Source: Flagellimonas meishanensis (GTDB lineage: Bacteria; Bacteroidota; Bacteroidia; Flavobacteriales; Flavobacteriaceae). Taken from it: a DNA stretch of 64,000 nt. The DNA lies in NCBI RefSeq assembly GCF_019880545.1, contig NZ_JAINVW010000001.1, positions 744,001-808,000 of the forward strand, written 5' to 3'. This document shows, one piece after another, positions 16,224-25,960 of this stretch. A model generated the notes under the pieces. It saw only the letters and a list, made by a program, of their open reading frames with translations, did not search any database and had not been told where the DNA came from. The translations under genes were made by a program, and so were the position numbers. Numbering within the stretch: position 1 is the first letter of the stretch; the number at the start of each line of letters is the position of its first letter.

Positions 16224-16931
16224 ATGTACATAATAAAACAATTACGCCGAAAAAAAAATATAAGTCAAACTGATCTGGCACGGGAAATAGGTGTAAGCCT
16301 AAGGACCATACAGCTTTACGAAAAAAAGGATGCCAACATCCCCATTAAAAACTTGACCCGGATCGCGGATTATTTTGAATTGACCATTGCCGAGCTCTAT
16401 CTGCACGAGGTTAACGACATGGGTGAAAGCTACATCCGAAAGCAGCCATTCACAAAATATGGCAGCGTGTTCTATCCGTTGGACCATGGCAAGTACCTCA
16501 TCATGGCACCTCTTGTGCTAATGGAACAATATAGCGGTTACCTGGAAAAACTCAAGACGGACACTTCCAAGAAGACGCCTTTTCAAATCGGTTTTGTGAT
16601 CGACTTTTTGGAAGATCAGCGCTATACTGCATTTGAGATTGCAGGCGATTCCATGAACGACCTTGGTTTTGAGGCCATACCCAACAAAGCAATAGTTCTG
16701 GGCTTGGGTCTTGAAAAAGAAACGTTCACAAAGGACATGGACGACTTATGGTACAAATCGTACGTATTGGTATGCCAAGACCGCATTATTTGCAAGCAAG
16801 TCGTTGGATATAATAATAACAATGGGACCATCAAATGCCATAATTTGAACACGTCTCCCGAATACAAGGATTTTGAGCTTTCCCTTAACGATGTACTCCA
16901 GGTCTTTAAAGTTATCAAAAAGCAGCTTTGA
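16224..16931 (+). CDS. XRE-family repressor with S24 (LexA/CI-like) C-terminal domain
   Basis: 235 residues. The N-terminal HTH is MYIIKQLRRKKNISQTDLAR with EIGVSLRTIQLYEKKDANIP (residues 1-40). The C-terminal S24-like domain has the Ser in FEIAGDSMND (Ser143) and a Lys in RIICKQVVGY (Lys191) at the position of the catalytic dyad. No clear Ala-Gly or Cys-Gly cleavage site is seen in the hinge, so self-cleavage is uncertain. An upstream start at 16188 is possible, but I prefer 16224 because the HTH then begins normally and both operators stay in the leader. It is probably autoregulated and overlaps the convergent vsr gene by 17 bp. Confidence 0.82.
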   Translation: MYIIKQLRRKKNISQTDLAREIGVSLRTIQLYEKKDANIPIKNLTRIADYFELTIAELYLHEVNDMGESYIRKQPFTKYGSVFYPLDHGKYLIMAPLVLMEQYSGYLEKLKTDTSKKTPFQIGFVIDFLEDQRYTAFEIAGDSMNDLGFEAIPNKAIVLGLGLEKETFTKDMDDLWYKSYVLVCQDRIICKQVVGYNNNNGTIKCHNLNTSPEYKDFELSLNDVLQVFKVIKKQL

Positions 16932-17394
16932 CGGATTCCAGATGTTCCAAAACAGTTTTTAAGGATGCATCAAGATTTTTTTTCACCTCACTTTCCCAAA
17001 AACGGAACACTTTATAGCCCAATTGTTCCAACGCTTTATTCACTTCGGCATCACGCTGCATGTTGCGCTCAATTTTTGGGATCCAAAACTCACGGTTGCT
17101 CTTTATTTTATCCCTGCGCTCTTCCCAGTTATGGCCGTGCCAAAATTCACCATCAATAAAGACCACGGTCCGATATTTTTTTAGGGCAATGTCCGGTTTT
17201 CCGATCAGTTTTTTATAATCTATCCGATACCTATACCCTTCGTTCCATAAGGCTCTTCGGAATGTGAGTTCGGGTTTGGTGTTCTTGCCCCGGATCTGTC
17301 CCATGATCTTGGAGCGCTCGGGGGTGGTATAAAAACCATCCTCCTCACGAAAACGGGGGACTTTTATTGTTTTCTCTGCATAGTTCTTGCACAT
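16915..17394 (-). CDS. vsr: very-short-patch repair (Vsr) endonuclease, orphan
   Basis: 159 residues. Family motifs: RSKIMGQIRGKNTKPELTFR near the N-terminus, then IGKPDIALKKYRTVVFIDGE with the catalytic Asp in PDI, FWHGHNWEERRDKIKSNREF and FWESEV. Vsr nicks beside T:G mismatches that arise from 5-methylcytosine deamination, normally beside a cytosine methyltransferase gene. No methyltransferase is present in this window. The cysteines of the zinc site in E. coli Vsr are replaced here (EFWHGH in place of CFWHHH, WES in place of WEC). It sits in the accessory island between the repressor and sdh. Confidence 0.88.
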   Translation of the reverse strand: MCKNYAEKTIKVPRFREEDGFYTTPERSKIMGQIRGKNTKPELTFRRALWNEGYRYRIDYKKLIGKPDIALKKYRTVVFIDGEFWHGHNWEERRDKIKSNREFWIPKIERNMQRDAEVNKALEQLGYKVFRFWESEVKKNLDASLKTVLEHLESVKAAF

Positions 17395-17406
17395 AGACTG
17401 AAGATA

Positions 17407-17439
17407 ATAAAAAACCCAAATTCCAAACGGAGTTTGGGT
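17407..17439 (-). terminator. rho-independent terminator of sdhCAB
   Basis: On the minus strand ACCCAAACTCC / GGAATTTGGGT around GTTT, with one internal mismatch, followed by TTTTTTATT. It lies 28 bp past the sdhB stop. Confidence 0.8.
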
Positions 17440-17466
17440 GTCTTGTGTGCTATAATGATTAATGGT

Positions 17467-18213
17467 TTACCCCTTCAGCGTGGCGGATAAATACTCCCGG
17501 TTCATACGGGCAATGTTTTCCAAGGAAATGCCCTTCGGGCACTCCACTTCACAGGCCCCGGTATTGGTACAGTTGCCAAAACCTTCCAAGTCCATCTGAC
17601 GGACCATGTTCTGAACCCGTTCTGCAGCTTCCACCCTTCCCTGGGGCAAGAGTGCAAATTGGGAAACTTTGGCCGAAGTGAACAACATGGCACTTGCGTT
17701 TTTGCAGGCGGCCACACATGCCCCACAACCGATACACGTGGCTGCGTTGAAGGATTCATCGGCCTTGTCCTTTTCAATGGGGATGGCATTGGCATCCACG
17801 GGACGTCCTGAGGTATTTACCGAAATATAACCTCCGGCCTGTTGTATGCGATCAAACGCACTCCTGTCGGTAATAAGATCTTTGATGACCGGAAAAGCTG
17901 TGGCTCTCCATGGCTCAATCACAATTTCATCGCCATCGTTAAAGCTGCGCATGTGCAATTGGCACACGGTGATCATGGAGTCTGGACCATGGGGCCGGCC
18001 ATTGATCATGAGCGAACATGTTCCGCAGATACCCTCACGGCAGTCATGGTCGAACTCCACAGGTTCCTCTCCTTTTGAAATCAATTCCTCGTTGAGTACG
18101 TCCAACATTTCTAGGAAAGACATGTCGCTCTCAACCCCATTAAGGGTATAATCTACCATGGCTCCCTTGGAGTTCGCATCTTTTTGACGCCATATTTTTA
18201 AATACAATTTCAT
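17467..18213 (-). CDS. sdhB: succinate dehydrogenase iron-sulfur subunit
   Basis: Electron-transfer subunit of complex II, 248 residues, at the cytoplasmic face of the membrane. The [2Fe-2S] cluster cysteines lie in [20 protein letters not shown] with a later Cys in ITVCQLHM. The [4Fe-4S] ligands lie in [18 protein letters not shown] and the [3Fe-4S] ligands in [20 protein letters not shown]. Last gene of sdhCAB, 7 bp after sdhA, followed by a terminator. It belongs to the Bacteroidota-type succinate dehydrogenase/fumarate reductase. Its clusters would be supplied by the SUF system encoded in the same window. Confidence 0.97.
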   Translation of the reverse strand: MKLYLKIWRQKDANSKGAMVDYTLNGVESDMSFLEMLDVLNEELISKGEEPVEFDHDCREGICGTCSLMINGRPHGPDSMITVCQLHMRSFNDGDEIVIEPWRATAFPVIKDLITDRSAFDRIQQAGGYISVNTSGRPVDANAIPIEKDKADESFNAATCIGCGACVAACKNASAMLFTSAKVSQFALLPQGRVEAAERVQNMVRQMDLEGFGNCTNTGACEVECPKGISLENIARMNREYLSATLKG

Positions 18214-18220
18214 AGCAATC

Positions 18221-20224
18221 TTATTTATATGAACGTGTCTTTACTTCTATATTCTCATACACCAAATCTTCCTTGTGCAGCTTGGAATCTTTTGGTTTGC
18301 CTACATATTCCCATGCGGCAACGTACTTAAAGTTCTTGTCATCGCGAAGCGCTTCGCCCTCCTCCGTCTGGTATTCCTCACGGAAATGCCCTCCGCAGGA
18401 TTCGTTTCGCTTAAGGGCATCTAGGGCAAAAAGTTCCCCAAGTTCCAAAAAGTCCGCCACACGTCCTGCTTTCTCCAATTCTTGGTTTTTGGAATCCGGA
18501 GATCCAGGCACCTTCACATTTTCCCAGAAATCTTTACGCAATTCGGCGATTTCCGTAATGGCCTCTTTGAGTTCTTTCTCGTTCCTGGACATGCCACATT
18601 TGTTCCACATGATTTTGCCCAGTTTTTTATGGTAGTAGTCCACGGAATGTATGCCTCGTCCGGACATAAGCTTTTCAATGCGCTCCCTAACCTCTTTTTC
18701 CGTTTTTTCAAACTCGGGGGAATCGGTGGGAATGGCCCCGGTCCTGATATCGTCCGATAAATAATCGCCTATGGTATAGGGTAGTACAAAATAACCATCG
18801 GCCAAACCTTGCATTAAGGCCGATGCACCCAATCTGTTGGCACCATGGTCGCTAAAATTGGCCTCACCGGCCGCATAGCATCCCGGGATGGTGGTTTGCA
18901 GATTATAATCCACCCAAAGGCCGCCCATGGTATAATGCACAGCGGGATAGATTTTCATTGGGGTTTTATAAGGGTTTTCGTCCACGATTTTTTCATACAT
19001 CTGGAAGAGGTTGCCGTATTTGTTCTCGACAACTTTTTCACCAAGCTCGCGGATTGTCTTTTCGTCTGGATCCTTCATTCCGGAGGTCAATGCTTTTTCC
19101 CTTCCATAGCGCATAATTGCCGAAGTGAAATCCAGATACACGGCTTCACCGGTTTTGTTGACACCATAGCCAGCATCACAGCGTTCCTTTGCAGCTCTCG
19201 ATGCCACATCCCTGGGCACCAAGTTTCCAAATGCGGGATAACGTCTTTCCAAATAGTAATCCCGTTCCTCTTCGCTTAACTGTGTGGGCTTTAGCCTTCC
19301 TTCCCGAATTGCTTGTGCATCTTCCAATCGTTTGGGCACCCATATTCTTCCATCGTTCCGAAGGGATTCCGACATCAGGGTCAGTTTGGATTGATGGTCC
19401 CCGGAAACGGGAATACAGGTGGGGTGTATCTGAGTGAAACAGGGGTTGGCAAAGTAGGCCCCTCTACGGTGGGTTCTCCATGCCGCCATTACGTTTGCTC
19501 CCATGCAATAGGTAGAAAGAAAGAACAGGTTGCCGTATCCTCCGGACGCGATCACTACGGCGTGGGCCGAATGCCTTTCAATTTCACCGGTAACCAAATC
19601 CCTGGCAATAATTCCACGTGCCTTGCCATCGACCAAGACCAGATCCAGCATTTCATGTCGGGTATAGGATTTTATTTTCCCCCGTTGAATCTGACGGTTC
19701 ATGGCGGCGTAAGCTCCTAGCAAGAGTTGCTGACCTGTTTGTCCCTTGGCATAAAAAGTTCTTGATACCAACACACCACCAAACGAACGGTTGTCCAAAA
19801 GACCGCCATATTCCCTGGCAAAGGGAACGCCCTGGGCAACACATTGATCGATAATATTGGTGGAGACTTCGGCCAGGCGATACACATTGGCCTCACGGGA
19901 TCGGTAATCCCCGCCTTTAATGGTATCGTAGAATAGTCGGTAGACACTGTCCCCGTCGCCCTGATAGTTTTTTGCGGCATTGATTCCGCCTTGGGCAGCG
20001 ATGGAGTGTGCCCGTCTAGGAGAATCCTGATAACAGAAAGTCTTCACATTGTAACCCAACTCGGCCAGGGTAGCGGCAGCGGAGCCACCGGCAAGACCTG
20101 TTCCAACCACGATGATATCTATATTTCGTTTGTTGGCGGGGTTAACAAGGTCAATTTCATTTTTATGTTTGGTCCATTTGTCGGCCAGTGGCCCCGATGG
20201 AACTTTTGAATCCAATTTGCCCAT
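18221..20224 (-). CDS. sdhA: succinate dehydrogenase flavoprotein subunit
   Basis: Catalytic subunit of complex II, 667 residues, oxidises succinate to fumarate. FAD-binding Rossmann motif [20 protein letters not shown], the flavin attachment region with [20 protein letters not shown], active-site [15 protein letters not shown], and [20 protein letters not shown] with [20 protein letters not shown]. It lies between sdhC (2 bp upstream) and sdhB. The long form (about 665 residues) is the one usual in Bacteroidota. Confidence 0.98.
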   Translation of the reverse strand: MGKLDSKVPSGPLADKWTKHKNEIDLVNPANKRNIDIIVVGTGLAGGSAAATLAELGYNVKTFCYQDSPRRAHSIAAQGGINAAKNYQGDGDSVYRLFYDTIKGGDYRSREANVYRLAEVSTNIIDQCVAQGVPFAREYGGLLDNRSFGGVLVSRTFYAKGQTGQQLLLGAYAAMNRQIQRGKIKSYTRHEMLDLVLVDGKARGIIARDLVTGEIERHSAHAVVIASGGYGNLFFLSTYCMGANVMAAWRTHRRGAYFANPCFTQIHPTCIPVSGDHQSKLTLMSESLRNDGRIWVPKRLEDAQAIREGRLKPTQLSEEERDYYLERRYPAFGNLVPRDVASRAAKERCDAGYGVNKTGEAVYLDFTSAIMRYGREKALTSGMKDPDEKTIRELGEKVVENKYGNLFQMYEKIVDENPYKTPMKIYPAVHYTMGGLWVDYNLQTTIPGCYAAGEANFSDHGANRLGASALMQGLADGYFVLPYTIGDYLSDDIRTGAIPTDSPEFEKTEKEVRERIEKLMSGRGIHSVDYYHKKLGKIMWNKCGMSRNEKELKEAITEIAELRKDFWENVKVPGSPDSKNQELEKAGRVADFLELGELFALDALKRNESCGGHFREEYQTEEGEALRDDKNFKYVAAWEYVGKPKDSKLHKEDLVYENIEVKTRSYK

Positions 20225-20226
20225 AT

Positions 20227-20895
20227 TTAGTGTGTTATTGGGTTAAGGTAGTGATAGATGGCTATGAATGCGAATGCCAGGGGTACGACCACCGAGAAAA
20301 GTTTTGTAAATATTGTGATGCCCTTGCTGTACTTATTGTTTACCCCCATGGTTTGAAAGGACGAGGCAAAACCATGCCATAGATGCAGTGCCAAAAGCAC
20401 GAACGATACCACATACAGGGCGGTTCTCCAGAAGGGAGCAAACTTTTCCACTGTTTCATGATAGTACCGTGTTGGGTCTTGGGGAAGTGCCTCCACATAT
20501 TTATAGGTCATTTCATGCACCCAAAAGTCGTAAAAGTGAAGTCCCAAAAAAGCAAGTATCACCAATCCGGAATAGATCATATTTCTGGAAACCCATGGCG
20601 CATTGGCGCTACCCTTGTATTTTACATAGGCGATGCCACGGGCTTTTTTGTTCTGTATCTCCAGAACAAAACCCATAACAAAATGCACGATTACCCCAGC
20701 AATGAGGATGGGCTGCATCAAGAACTGAACAATAGGGTTGTATCCCATAAAATGGGAAGCCTCATTGAAAAAATCAGGTGAAATCACCGAAGCAAGGTTA
20801 ATGGTCACATGGAGCACCAAAAAAATGACCAAAAAAAGACCCGAAAGTGCCATTACAAATTTTCGGGCCAGCGAAGACTTAATCAATCCACTCAT
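20227..20895 (-). CDS. sdhC: succinate dehydrogenase cytochrome b subunit
   Basis: Single membrane-anchor subunit of the cytochrome b558 type, 222 residues and five predicted membrane helices (for example [59 protein letters not shown]). Conserved histidines that can hold two hemes are in [23 protein letters not shown] and LALHLWHG. I chose the ATG at 20893-20895 ([19 protein letters not shown]) as in relatives; 16 more codons are open upstream. No sdhD is needed in this class. A promoter stands at 20913-20944. Confidence 0.94.
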   Translation of the reverse strand: MSGLIKSSLARKFVMALSGLFLVIFLVLHVTINLASVISPDFFNEASHFMGYNPIVQFLMQPILIAGVIVHFVMGFVLEIQNKKARGIAYVKYKGSANAPWVSRNMIYSGLVILAFLGLHFYDFWVHEMTYKYVEALPQDPTRYYHETVEKFAPFWRTALYVVSFVLLALHLWHGFASSFQTMGVNNKYSKGITIFTKLFSVVVPLAFAFIAIYHYLNPITH

Positions 20896-20912
20896 TCGTC
20901 GTTGGTTTTTAA

Positions 20913-20944
20913 CAAATTTAAGGCACAAACCAGTTTCTAACAAG
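20913..20944 (-). promoter_or_regulatory. promoter of sdhCAB
   Basis: On the minus strand CTTG (20944-20941), 20-nt spacer, TAAATTTG (20920-20913), a perfect TAnnTTTG -10 element. The leader to the sdhC ATG would be about 12-15 nt. Confidence 0.6.
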
Positions 20945-21135
20945 TTTTAAACATTGGAATGGGCCATATTTAGATTAATTATAAGAATGCACAAATTCTT
21001 GTTTGATCCAGGGGTCATGATCATTCACATTAAAGACATTTGTGTTGAACATTTTTGGTGCTGATGGGAATCCCCTGAACACTTTTCTGGGATTTTTGCA
21101 CGATATTACAAATCATTTTGAACCAAAACAATCGC

Positions 21136-22023
21136 ATGGACATTGCCATTCTATCCGTTAGCCTCAATGTATATTCCACAAGAAGGATTGCCATGGAAGC
21201 ACAAAAGGCGGGGCATTACGTGGAGCTTATTGACCACACCAAATGTTCTGTACGATTGGGTCATGGAAAACCCCAAATTTATTTGGGAGAGGAAGATGTT
21301 ACCAACGAGTTCGATGCCATAATTCCCAGAATTGGAGCGAAGGTGACTCGACATGGAGCTGCCATTGTCAAACAGTTTGAGATGAACAATGTGTTCAGCA
21401 CGGCAAGGTCGCTGGGGATAACACGGGCTAGAAACAAGGTGCGCACCCTACAGATTATGTCACGAAAGGGAATTCCCATACCGGAGACCTTGTTTTCCAT
21501 CAACCCGGATAATATCGGGGAGCAGATTCGATTGCTCGGAGGACCACCGGTCATTATCAAACTGCAGGAGGGGACACATGGCCAAGGGGTGATTTTGGCA
21601 GAAAGCAAAAAATCGGCCAAATCCATTATAGATACGTTTTACAAAATGGACACAAGTATTCTTTTGCAACGATATATTGAGGAGGCGAATGGAGAGGACA
21701 TACGCATTATTGTGGTCGGGAACAAGGTGGTAGCCAGTATGAAGCGTACTAGTGATATTGATGATTTCAGGTCCAATGTGCACCGAGGAGCAGATACGGA
21801 GGCCATCAAGCCAACGCCCAAAGAACAGCAGATTGCCTTGAATGCCACCAAATATTTGGGGCTTGGAGTCGCGGGTGTCGATTTAATGCGTTCCAAAAAC
21901 GGACCTGTGCTCATTGAGGTGAATGCCTCCCCTGGACTCAAGGGAATTGAGGAAGCGACAAATATCAATGTTGCCAGTCACATCATTAAATATACAGAGC
22001 GAAATGCCTTGCGAAGAAAATAG
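21136..22023 (+). CDS. rimK: RimK-type ribosomal protein S6 glutamate ligase
   Basis: ATP-grasp ligase of 295 residues that in E. coli adds glutamates to the C-terminus of ribosomal protein S6. The N-terminal domain (MDIAILSVSLNVYSTRRIAM, IIPRIGAKVTRHGAAIVKQF) is followed by the ATP-grasp fold with GGPPVIIKLQEGTHGQGVIL, LLQRYIEEANGEDIRIIVVG and VAGVDLMRSKNGPVLIEVNA. I chose the ATG at 21136 over a TTG six codons upstream. It stands alone, downstream of the divergent sdh promoter. The RimK family also makes other peptide bonds, so the S6 substrate is by homology only. Confidence 0.9.
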   Translation: MDIAILSVSLNVYSTRRIAMEAQKAGHYVELIDHTKCSVRLGHGKPQIYLGEEDVTNEFDAIIPRIGAKVTRHGAAIVKQFEMNNVFSTARSLGITRARNKVRTLQIMSRKGIPIPETLFSINPDNIGEQIRLLGGPPVIIKLQEGTHGQGVILAESKKSAKSIIDTFYKMDTSILLQRYIEEANGEDIRIIVVGNKVVASMKRTSDIDDFRSNVHRGADTEAIKPTPKEQQIALNATKYLGLGVAGVDLMRSKNGPVLIEVNASPGLKGIEEATNINVASHIIKYTERNALRRK

Positions 22024-22097
22024 TGACCACAGCAGAACAACTAAATGCTATACCGCTAACTAAAAGGTTTTCAGATTAATATGAATAAAGAGGGGCT

Positions 22098-22538
22098 TTA
22101 TCCCACTGGGGAAGCAAGATTGCTTTTTTTGGATTTTATTTTCCCCAAGCTCCATTCAACCGCCTTGTCCAGTTCTGAAAACTGACGGATGGAGTTTCTA
22201 AAGAAGACCCGTTCAAGCACTAAGCTGGCAAAACTACCTTTGGTGTTCCCTACCACGCAATAAAAGTCCAACTGGTGCCTGTGGGAGTAGAACTTAACCC
22301 AATCAGCGGGCACAACATGGTAATTGTTCACCCTGTTGGAGATATAGGCAATGGGCATATCCTCACCAAAAATCTCATGCGCTGCATCAATCGCCTTTTT
22401 TGCCATTTCCCAACCAAAGGTTACCCCTTCGTTGATCTCGGAGATGACCAGACCATCAAAAAAGTAGAAGGTACCGAACTGGTATTCACGGATTTCCTTG
22501 ATCTTTTTGAAAAACGCAAGTTGCTTTACACGTTGCAT
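22098..22538 (-). CDS. hypothetical protein, STAS/SpoIIAA-like fold possible
   Basis: 146 residues, soluble, no signal peptide. The order of strands and helices (FGTFYFFDGLVISEINEGVT, FGWEMAKKAIDAAHEIFGED, MPIAYISNRVNNYHVVPADW, HQLDFYCVVGNTKGSFASLV) resembles the SpoIIAA/STAS-like small proteins common in Flavobacteriaceae. This is a shape argument, not a proven family match. It stands alone between rimK (convergent) and the DUF2721 gene. Function unknown. Confidence 0.7.
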   Translation of the reverse strand: MQRVKQLAFFKKIKEIREYQFGTFYFFDGLVISEINEGVTFGWEMAKKAIDAAHEIFGEDMPIAYISNRVNNYHVVPADWVKFYSHRHQLDFYCVVGNTKGSFASLVLERVFFRNSIRQFSELDKAVEWSLGKIKSKKSNLASPVG

Positions 22539-22638
22539 ACAAATGTGATATACCCCAGTTTAATGTAGGGATGTAAAAATAAGAATATATTATATTTTTT
22601 AGTGTAAGAAATTATGGCGCTTGCCAGGTCATTTTTCC

Positions 22639-23028
22639 TCAGTTTTCCATGTTTTTCAACTGAATGCCCAATGCCTTGGTGGACAATTGCACCTCGAGTA
22701 GGGAAAGGATAAGGGAAATGACCAAAAAAACCAGACTGATCCCAAAAACAGCATTGGCCCAAATGGCCATTTCCACATAAATCAAAAACATGGTCACCGT
22801 GGCCAACAAAAAACTTATGATGGCTGTGGCCTGCATGTTCTTGATGATGCCCAAGCGCTTGCGCAATTGGTTTATCTGTTGTTTCAATGGAGGGGCCGAG
22901 GTCTCCTCAAACTGTTTGTGCAACTGCCTGATCAGGGCGGCAATTGCCAGGTAACGGGCATTATAGGCCAGCATGGTCAAGGAGATGGCCGGAAACAATA
23001 AGGCTGGGATACTAAGAGATAGTTGCAT
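22639..23028 (-). CDS. DUF2721 family membrane protein
   Basis: 129 residues with three hydrophobic segments: SLSIPALLFPAISLTMLAYN, ATAIISFLLATVTMFLIYVE and FGISLVFLVISLILSLLEVQ, separated by a helical basic loop (QINQLRKRLGIIKNMQ). This matches DUF2721, small inner membrane proteins of unknown function. Its ATG follows the stop of the large BNR-repeat gene without a gap (TAG-ATG), so the two are probably translationally coupled. Confidence 0.82.
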   Translation of the reverse strand: MQLSLSIPALLFPAISLTMLAYNARYLAIAALIRQLHKQFEETSAPPLKQQINQLRKRLGIIKNMQATAIISFLLATVTMFLIYVEMAIWANAVFGISLVFLVISLILSLLEVQLSTKALGIQLKNMEN

Positions 23029-25872
23029 CTATTCTATTTTAAAATCTATTTTTTCCGTATGCCCGTTTCCGGAAATTTCAATGGTATATGCCCCCTTGGG
23101 CAGATAGGTCTTGCCATTTTTGGCTTCAGTCAACTTCATCTTGTTCTTCTTTAAAAAGCTGCTTTTGCCCTTTTTGGAAAAAGCTAAATCGTAGGACAAA
23201 AAATTCAAGCCTCTATCTACTTCCACTGATGAGGAACTGACTTCGGTACCGTCGGAGGATTTCACACTCGAGGTAAAAGTTCCGGGAGACCTGGAATAAA
23301 AGTGAACATCAAGCCCTGGGGTATCCGGTTTTTCCCAACTGCTCCAGGCGTTGCCCCAATTTTCGGAATGTGTAATATTTTCGGGTTCAAACATCACCAA
23401 ATCTTTGGACAAAACCTCAGCGGTCATTTGTTGCAATGCCGATATATCCGCCTTGTATATACTCCTGCCATGGGTGCCCACCAATAGATGTTTGGCCTTG
23501 GATTGGATTACCAGGTCGTGCACCGCAACATTTGGCATGCCATTTTGAAACAGTTCCCAAGTACTGCCCCTATCAAAACTGGCATAAAGCCCGTTGTCCG
23601 TTCCAGCGAACAAGAGGTTCTCACTTTCAGGATCTTCCAATAGGGCATTCACTGGAGAAGACGGAATGTTACCCGCAATGTTCTTCCAACTTTTACCATA
23701 ATCTTCGCTTACATATATATAAGGAGTAAAATCATCCCATCTATAACCGTTCAAAGCGACATACACGCGCTCTTTTTTATGCTTGGAAGCAGCCACCTCA
23801 CTTACCCATAAATCCTTTGGAAATGAATCTGAAATTCTCTCCCAGCTCCCCCCTGCGTTTTTGGAAATATGGACCAGGCCATCATCGGTGCCTACGTAGA
23901 GGAGTCCAAACCTAAAATGGGACTCTGAGATACTTGTTATGGTTCCGTAAGCCACGTTCCCCTTTTTTCCTCCTTGCGTGAGGTCATCGGAAATGGCCTC
24001 CCAACCGTCTCCTTGGTTTAGGGAACGATGCAGTTTGTTGCTTCCCAGGTACAGAATATCCTGATTGTGGCTTGAAAGGAGAATTGGGGTTTGCCAGTTG
24101 AATCGATACGGGACCTCCCCTAGCTCATGCTTGGGTTGGATGGGTTTGCTTTTTTCCTCGGCCAGATTCAATCGATAGTAGTTGCCAAATTGGAACCCTG
24201 TATAAACGATATTGGAATTACGACTGTCAATCTGAACCTGCATGCCATCCCCACCCATTATCATCTGCCAGGGATTTTTACCGCTCTGCTGCCATTCGCT
24301 GTTTTCCTCGTTGTTGTGGGCTCCTTTCCACACTCCATTGTCCTGTAGGCCCCCGTATACATTGTACGGTTCTTCATGGTCCACATTGATGGCGTAAAAC
24401 TGGCCTACTTTGGGTGAATTGTTCTTCATCCAATGTTCACCATCATCATACGTTATATTTACCCCGCCGTCGTTTCCGTTGATGAGGTGTCCCGGTCTGT
24501 TCGGGTTTATCCATATGGCATGATGGTCTGCGTGCACATTTTCTTTATCAATGTTGTTGAAGGTCTTTCCACCATCAGAGGAAGTGATCAAAGGCACCCC
24601 GGCAAGATATATTTTGTCCTTATTGGAAGGGTCTACACGAATTTGTGCAAAATAATATCCATAGCTATAGAAGAGATCATCAATATATTTCTCGTTCATT
24701 TTTTTCCAGCTTTTGCCACCGTCATCACTCCTATATACCTCCGCACCAATAACAGGAGTGTCGAACAAAAGGGAGTTGGCATCTTCCAGATATTTGGCCA
24801 GGTCTATGGGCCTTACCGCCCCATCACGCACCATGTTCTTAACGTTTTCTGCCCGATATTTTTCATGAAAGCCGTTGGTCTTCAGATAATCATTGAGCTT
24901 ATCGTTGTCCAAGGCCAAAAAAGTGGCTTGGTCCATGGACTTGAAAGCATCTTTGGTGAGTTTATCGCCATCCTCTTTTTCCACGTCCTGTCTTCTAAAC
25001 TGATTGTCGTGTACGACATAAACCTTATTATCATCAAAAACGGACAAACCGATTCGACCCACGCCATCTCCGGAGGGGAAACCACTTCCTGGGCCAGAGG
25101 TCAAAGTCCACGTGTTGCCACCGTCAACACTTTTATAGATACCGGAGGAAGGACCATTCCCAGTAAAATTCCAGGCCTTCCTATCCTTTTCCCATGCAGC
25201 GGCATATTGAATGTTGAAATTATTCGGGGCATGGGCCACATCAATAATTCCGGTGACGTCGTTTACAAAAAGGGTCTTTTGCCAGGTTGCCCCGCCATCT
25301 GAAGTTTTGTAGATGCCCCGTTCCTGGTTAGGTGAGTACAGATGCCCGGTGACCCCTACCACCACTTCGTTTGGATTGGCAGGGTTGATAATGATCCTGC
25401 CAATGTGATGCGAATCGTGCAAGCCCATATTTTGCCAAGATTGGCCACCGTCAGTAGATTTTAAAATCCCGATTCCTGCGTAGGAGGAACGGGAAGAATT
25501 GTTTTCTCCGGTACCTACCCAAATGACACCGTTGGTCCAATCCACAGCAATGTCGCCAATGTTCTGGGTACTTGAATTATCCAAAATCGGGGAAAAGGAA
25601 ATACCGTTGTTTTGGGTATGCCAAAGTCCGCCGGATGCGTAGGCCACATAAAATTCAGTAGGGTCGTTTGGGTTCACATCCAAGTCCACCACACGCCCGC
25701 TCATGATGGAAGGGCCTATGTTTTTCAAGGAAAGATTTTTTACAATGGAATTTTCCGCCATTTTATCCTTTTCCACCAAGGCTTGCAGAACCTGGTCCGC
25801 AGTGGTTGAGGACTGTTGACTTAGGATGACATTAAAAAAGAGGGCAAAAGTTAGAAGGATTGCTTGTTTCAT
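23029..25872 (-). CDS. secreted BNR-repeat (sortilin/VPS10-like) beta-propeller protein
   Basis: 947 residues with a signal peptide (MKQAILLTFALFFNVILSQ). Many Asp-box (SxDxGxxW) blade motifs are visible: STDGGQSW, TSDGGATW, SVDGGNTW, SDDGGKSW, SSDGGKTF, SEDYGKSW and DRGSTW, spread through residues 100-800, as in the VPS10/sortilin-like glycosyl-hydrolase-annotated proteins of Bacteroidota. No catalytic residues can be assigned, so enzyme activity should not be assumed. The C-terminal ~120 residues form a small beta domain (LPKGAYTIEISGNGHTEKID). I chose the ATG at 25870-25872 because the signal peptide begins there. It is coupled to the DUF2721 gene and divergent from pepP. Confidence 0.85.
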   Translation of the reverse strand: MKQAILLTFALFFNVILSQQSSTTADQVLQALVEKDKMAENSIVKNLSLKNIGPSIMSGRVVDLDVNPNDPTEFYVAYASGGLWHTQNNGISFSPILDNSSTQNIGDIAVDWTNGVIWVGTGENNSSRSSYAGIGILKSTDGGQSWQNMGLHDSHHIGRIIINPANPNEVVVGVTGHLYSPNQERGIYKTSDGGATWQKTLFVNDVTGIIDVAHAPNNFNIQYAAAWEKDRKAWNFTGNGPSSGIYKSVDGGNTWTLTSGPGSGFPSGDGVGRIGLSVFDDNKVYVVHDNQFRRQDVEKEDGDKLTKDAFKSMDQATFLALDNDKLNDYLKTNGFHEKYRAENVKNMVRDGAVRPIDLAKYLEDANSLLFDTPVIGAEVYRSDDGGKSWKKMNEKYIDDLFYSYGYYFAQIRVDPSNKDKIYLAGVPLITSSDGGKTFNNIDKENVHADHHAIWINPNRPGHLINGNDGGVNITYDDGEHWMKNNSPKVGQFYAINVDHEEPYNVYGGLQDNGVWKGAHNNEENSEWQQSGKNPWQMIMGGDGMQVQIDSRNSNIVYTGFQFGNYYRLNLAEEKSKPIQPKHELGEVPYRFNWQTPILLSSHNQDILYLGSNKLHRSLNQGDGWEAISDDLTQGGKKGNVAYGTITSISESHFRFGLLYVGTDDGLVHISKNAGGSWERISDSFPKDLWVSEVAASKHKKERVYVALNGYRWDDFTPYIYVSEDYGKSWKNIAGNIPSSPVNALLEDPESENLLFAGTDNGLYASFDRGSTWELFQNGMPNVAVHDLVIQSKAKHLLVGTHGRSIYKADISALQQMTAEVLSKDLVMFEPENITHSENWGNAWSSWEKPDTPGLDVHFYSRSPGTFTSSVKSSDGTEVSSSSVEVDRGLNFLSYDLAFSKKGKSSFLKKNKMKLTEAKNGKTYLPKGAYTIEISGNGHTEKIDFKIE

Positions 25873-25910
25873 TCTAGGTTGGAATTTTGTTTGCATGGGG
25901 AAGGTATGAA

Positions 25911-25942
25911 TTTGTCTTCAGCAGCGCAATTACCTACATTTG
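25911..25942 (+). promoter_or_regulatory. promoter of pepP
   Basis: TTTG (25911-25914), a 20-nt spacer and TACATTTG (25935-25942), close to the ideal TTTG-N19/20-TAnnTTTG. The leader to the ATG at 25961 would be about 13 nt. Confidence 0.7.
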
Positions 25943-25960
25943 AAGAAACCATTTTTCAGT

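Noticed and set aside
15759-17394. The repressor region as part of a prophage
   Set aside because: No integrase, structural, lysis or replication genes and no attachment-site repeats are visible on either side.
20227-20895. Loss of sdhD from the succinate dehydrogenase operon
   Set aside because: Bacteroidota enzymes of the cytochrome b558 type use one membrane subunit, so the complex is complete.
24433-25302. A 289-codon frame antisense to the BNR-repeat gene
   Set aside because: The opposite strand is a continuous repeat protein with clear Asp-boxes. The antisense product has no recognisable features.
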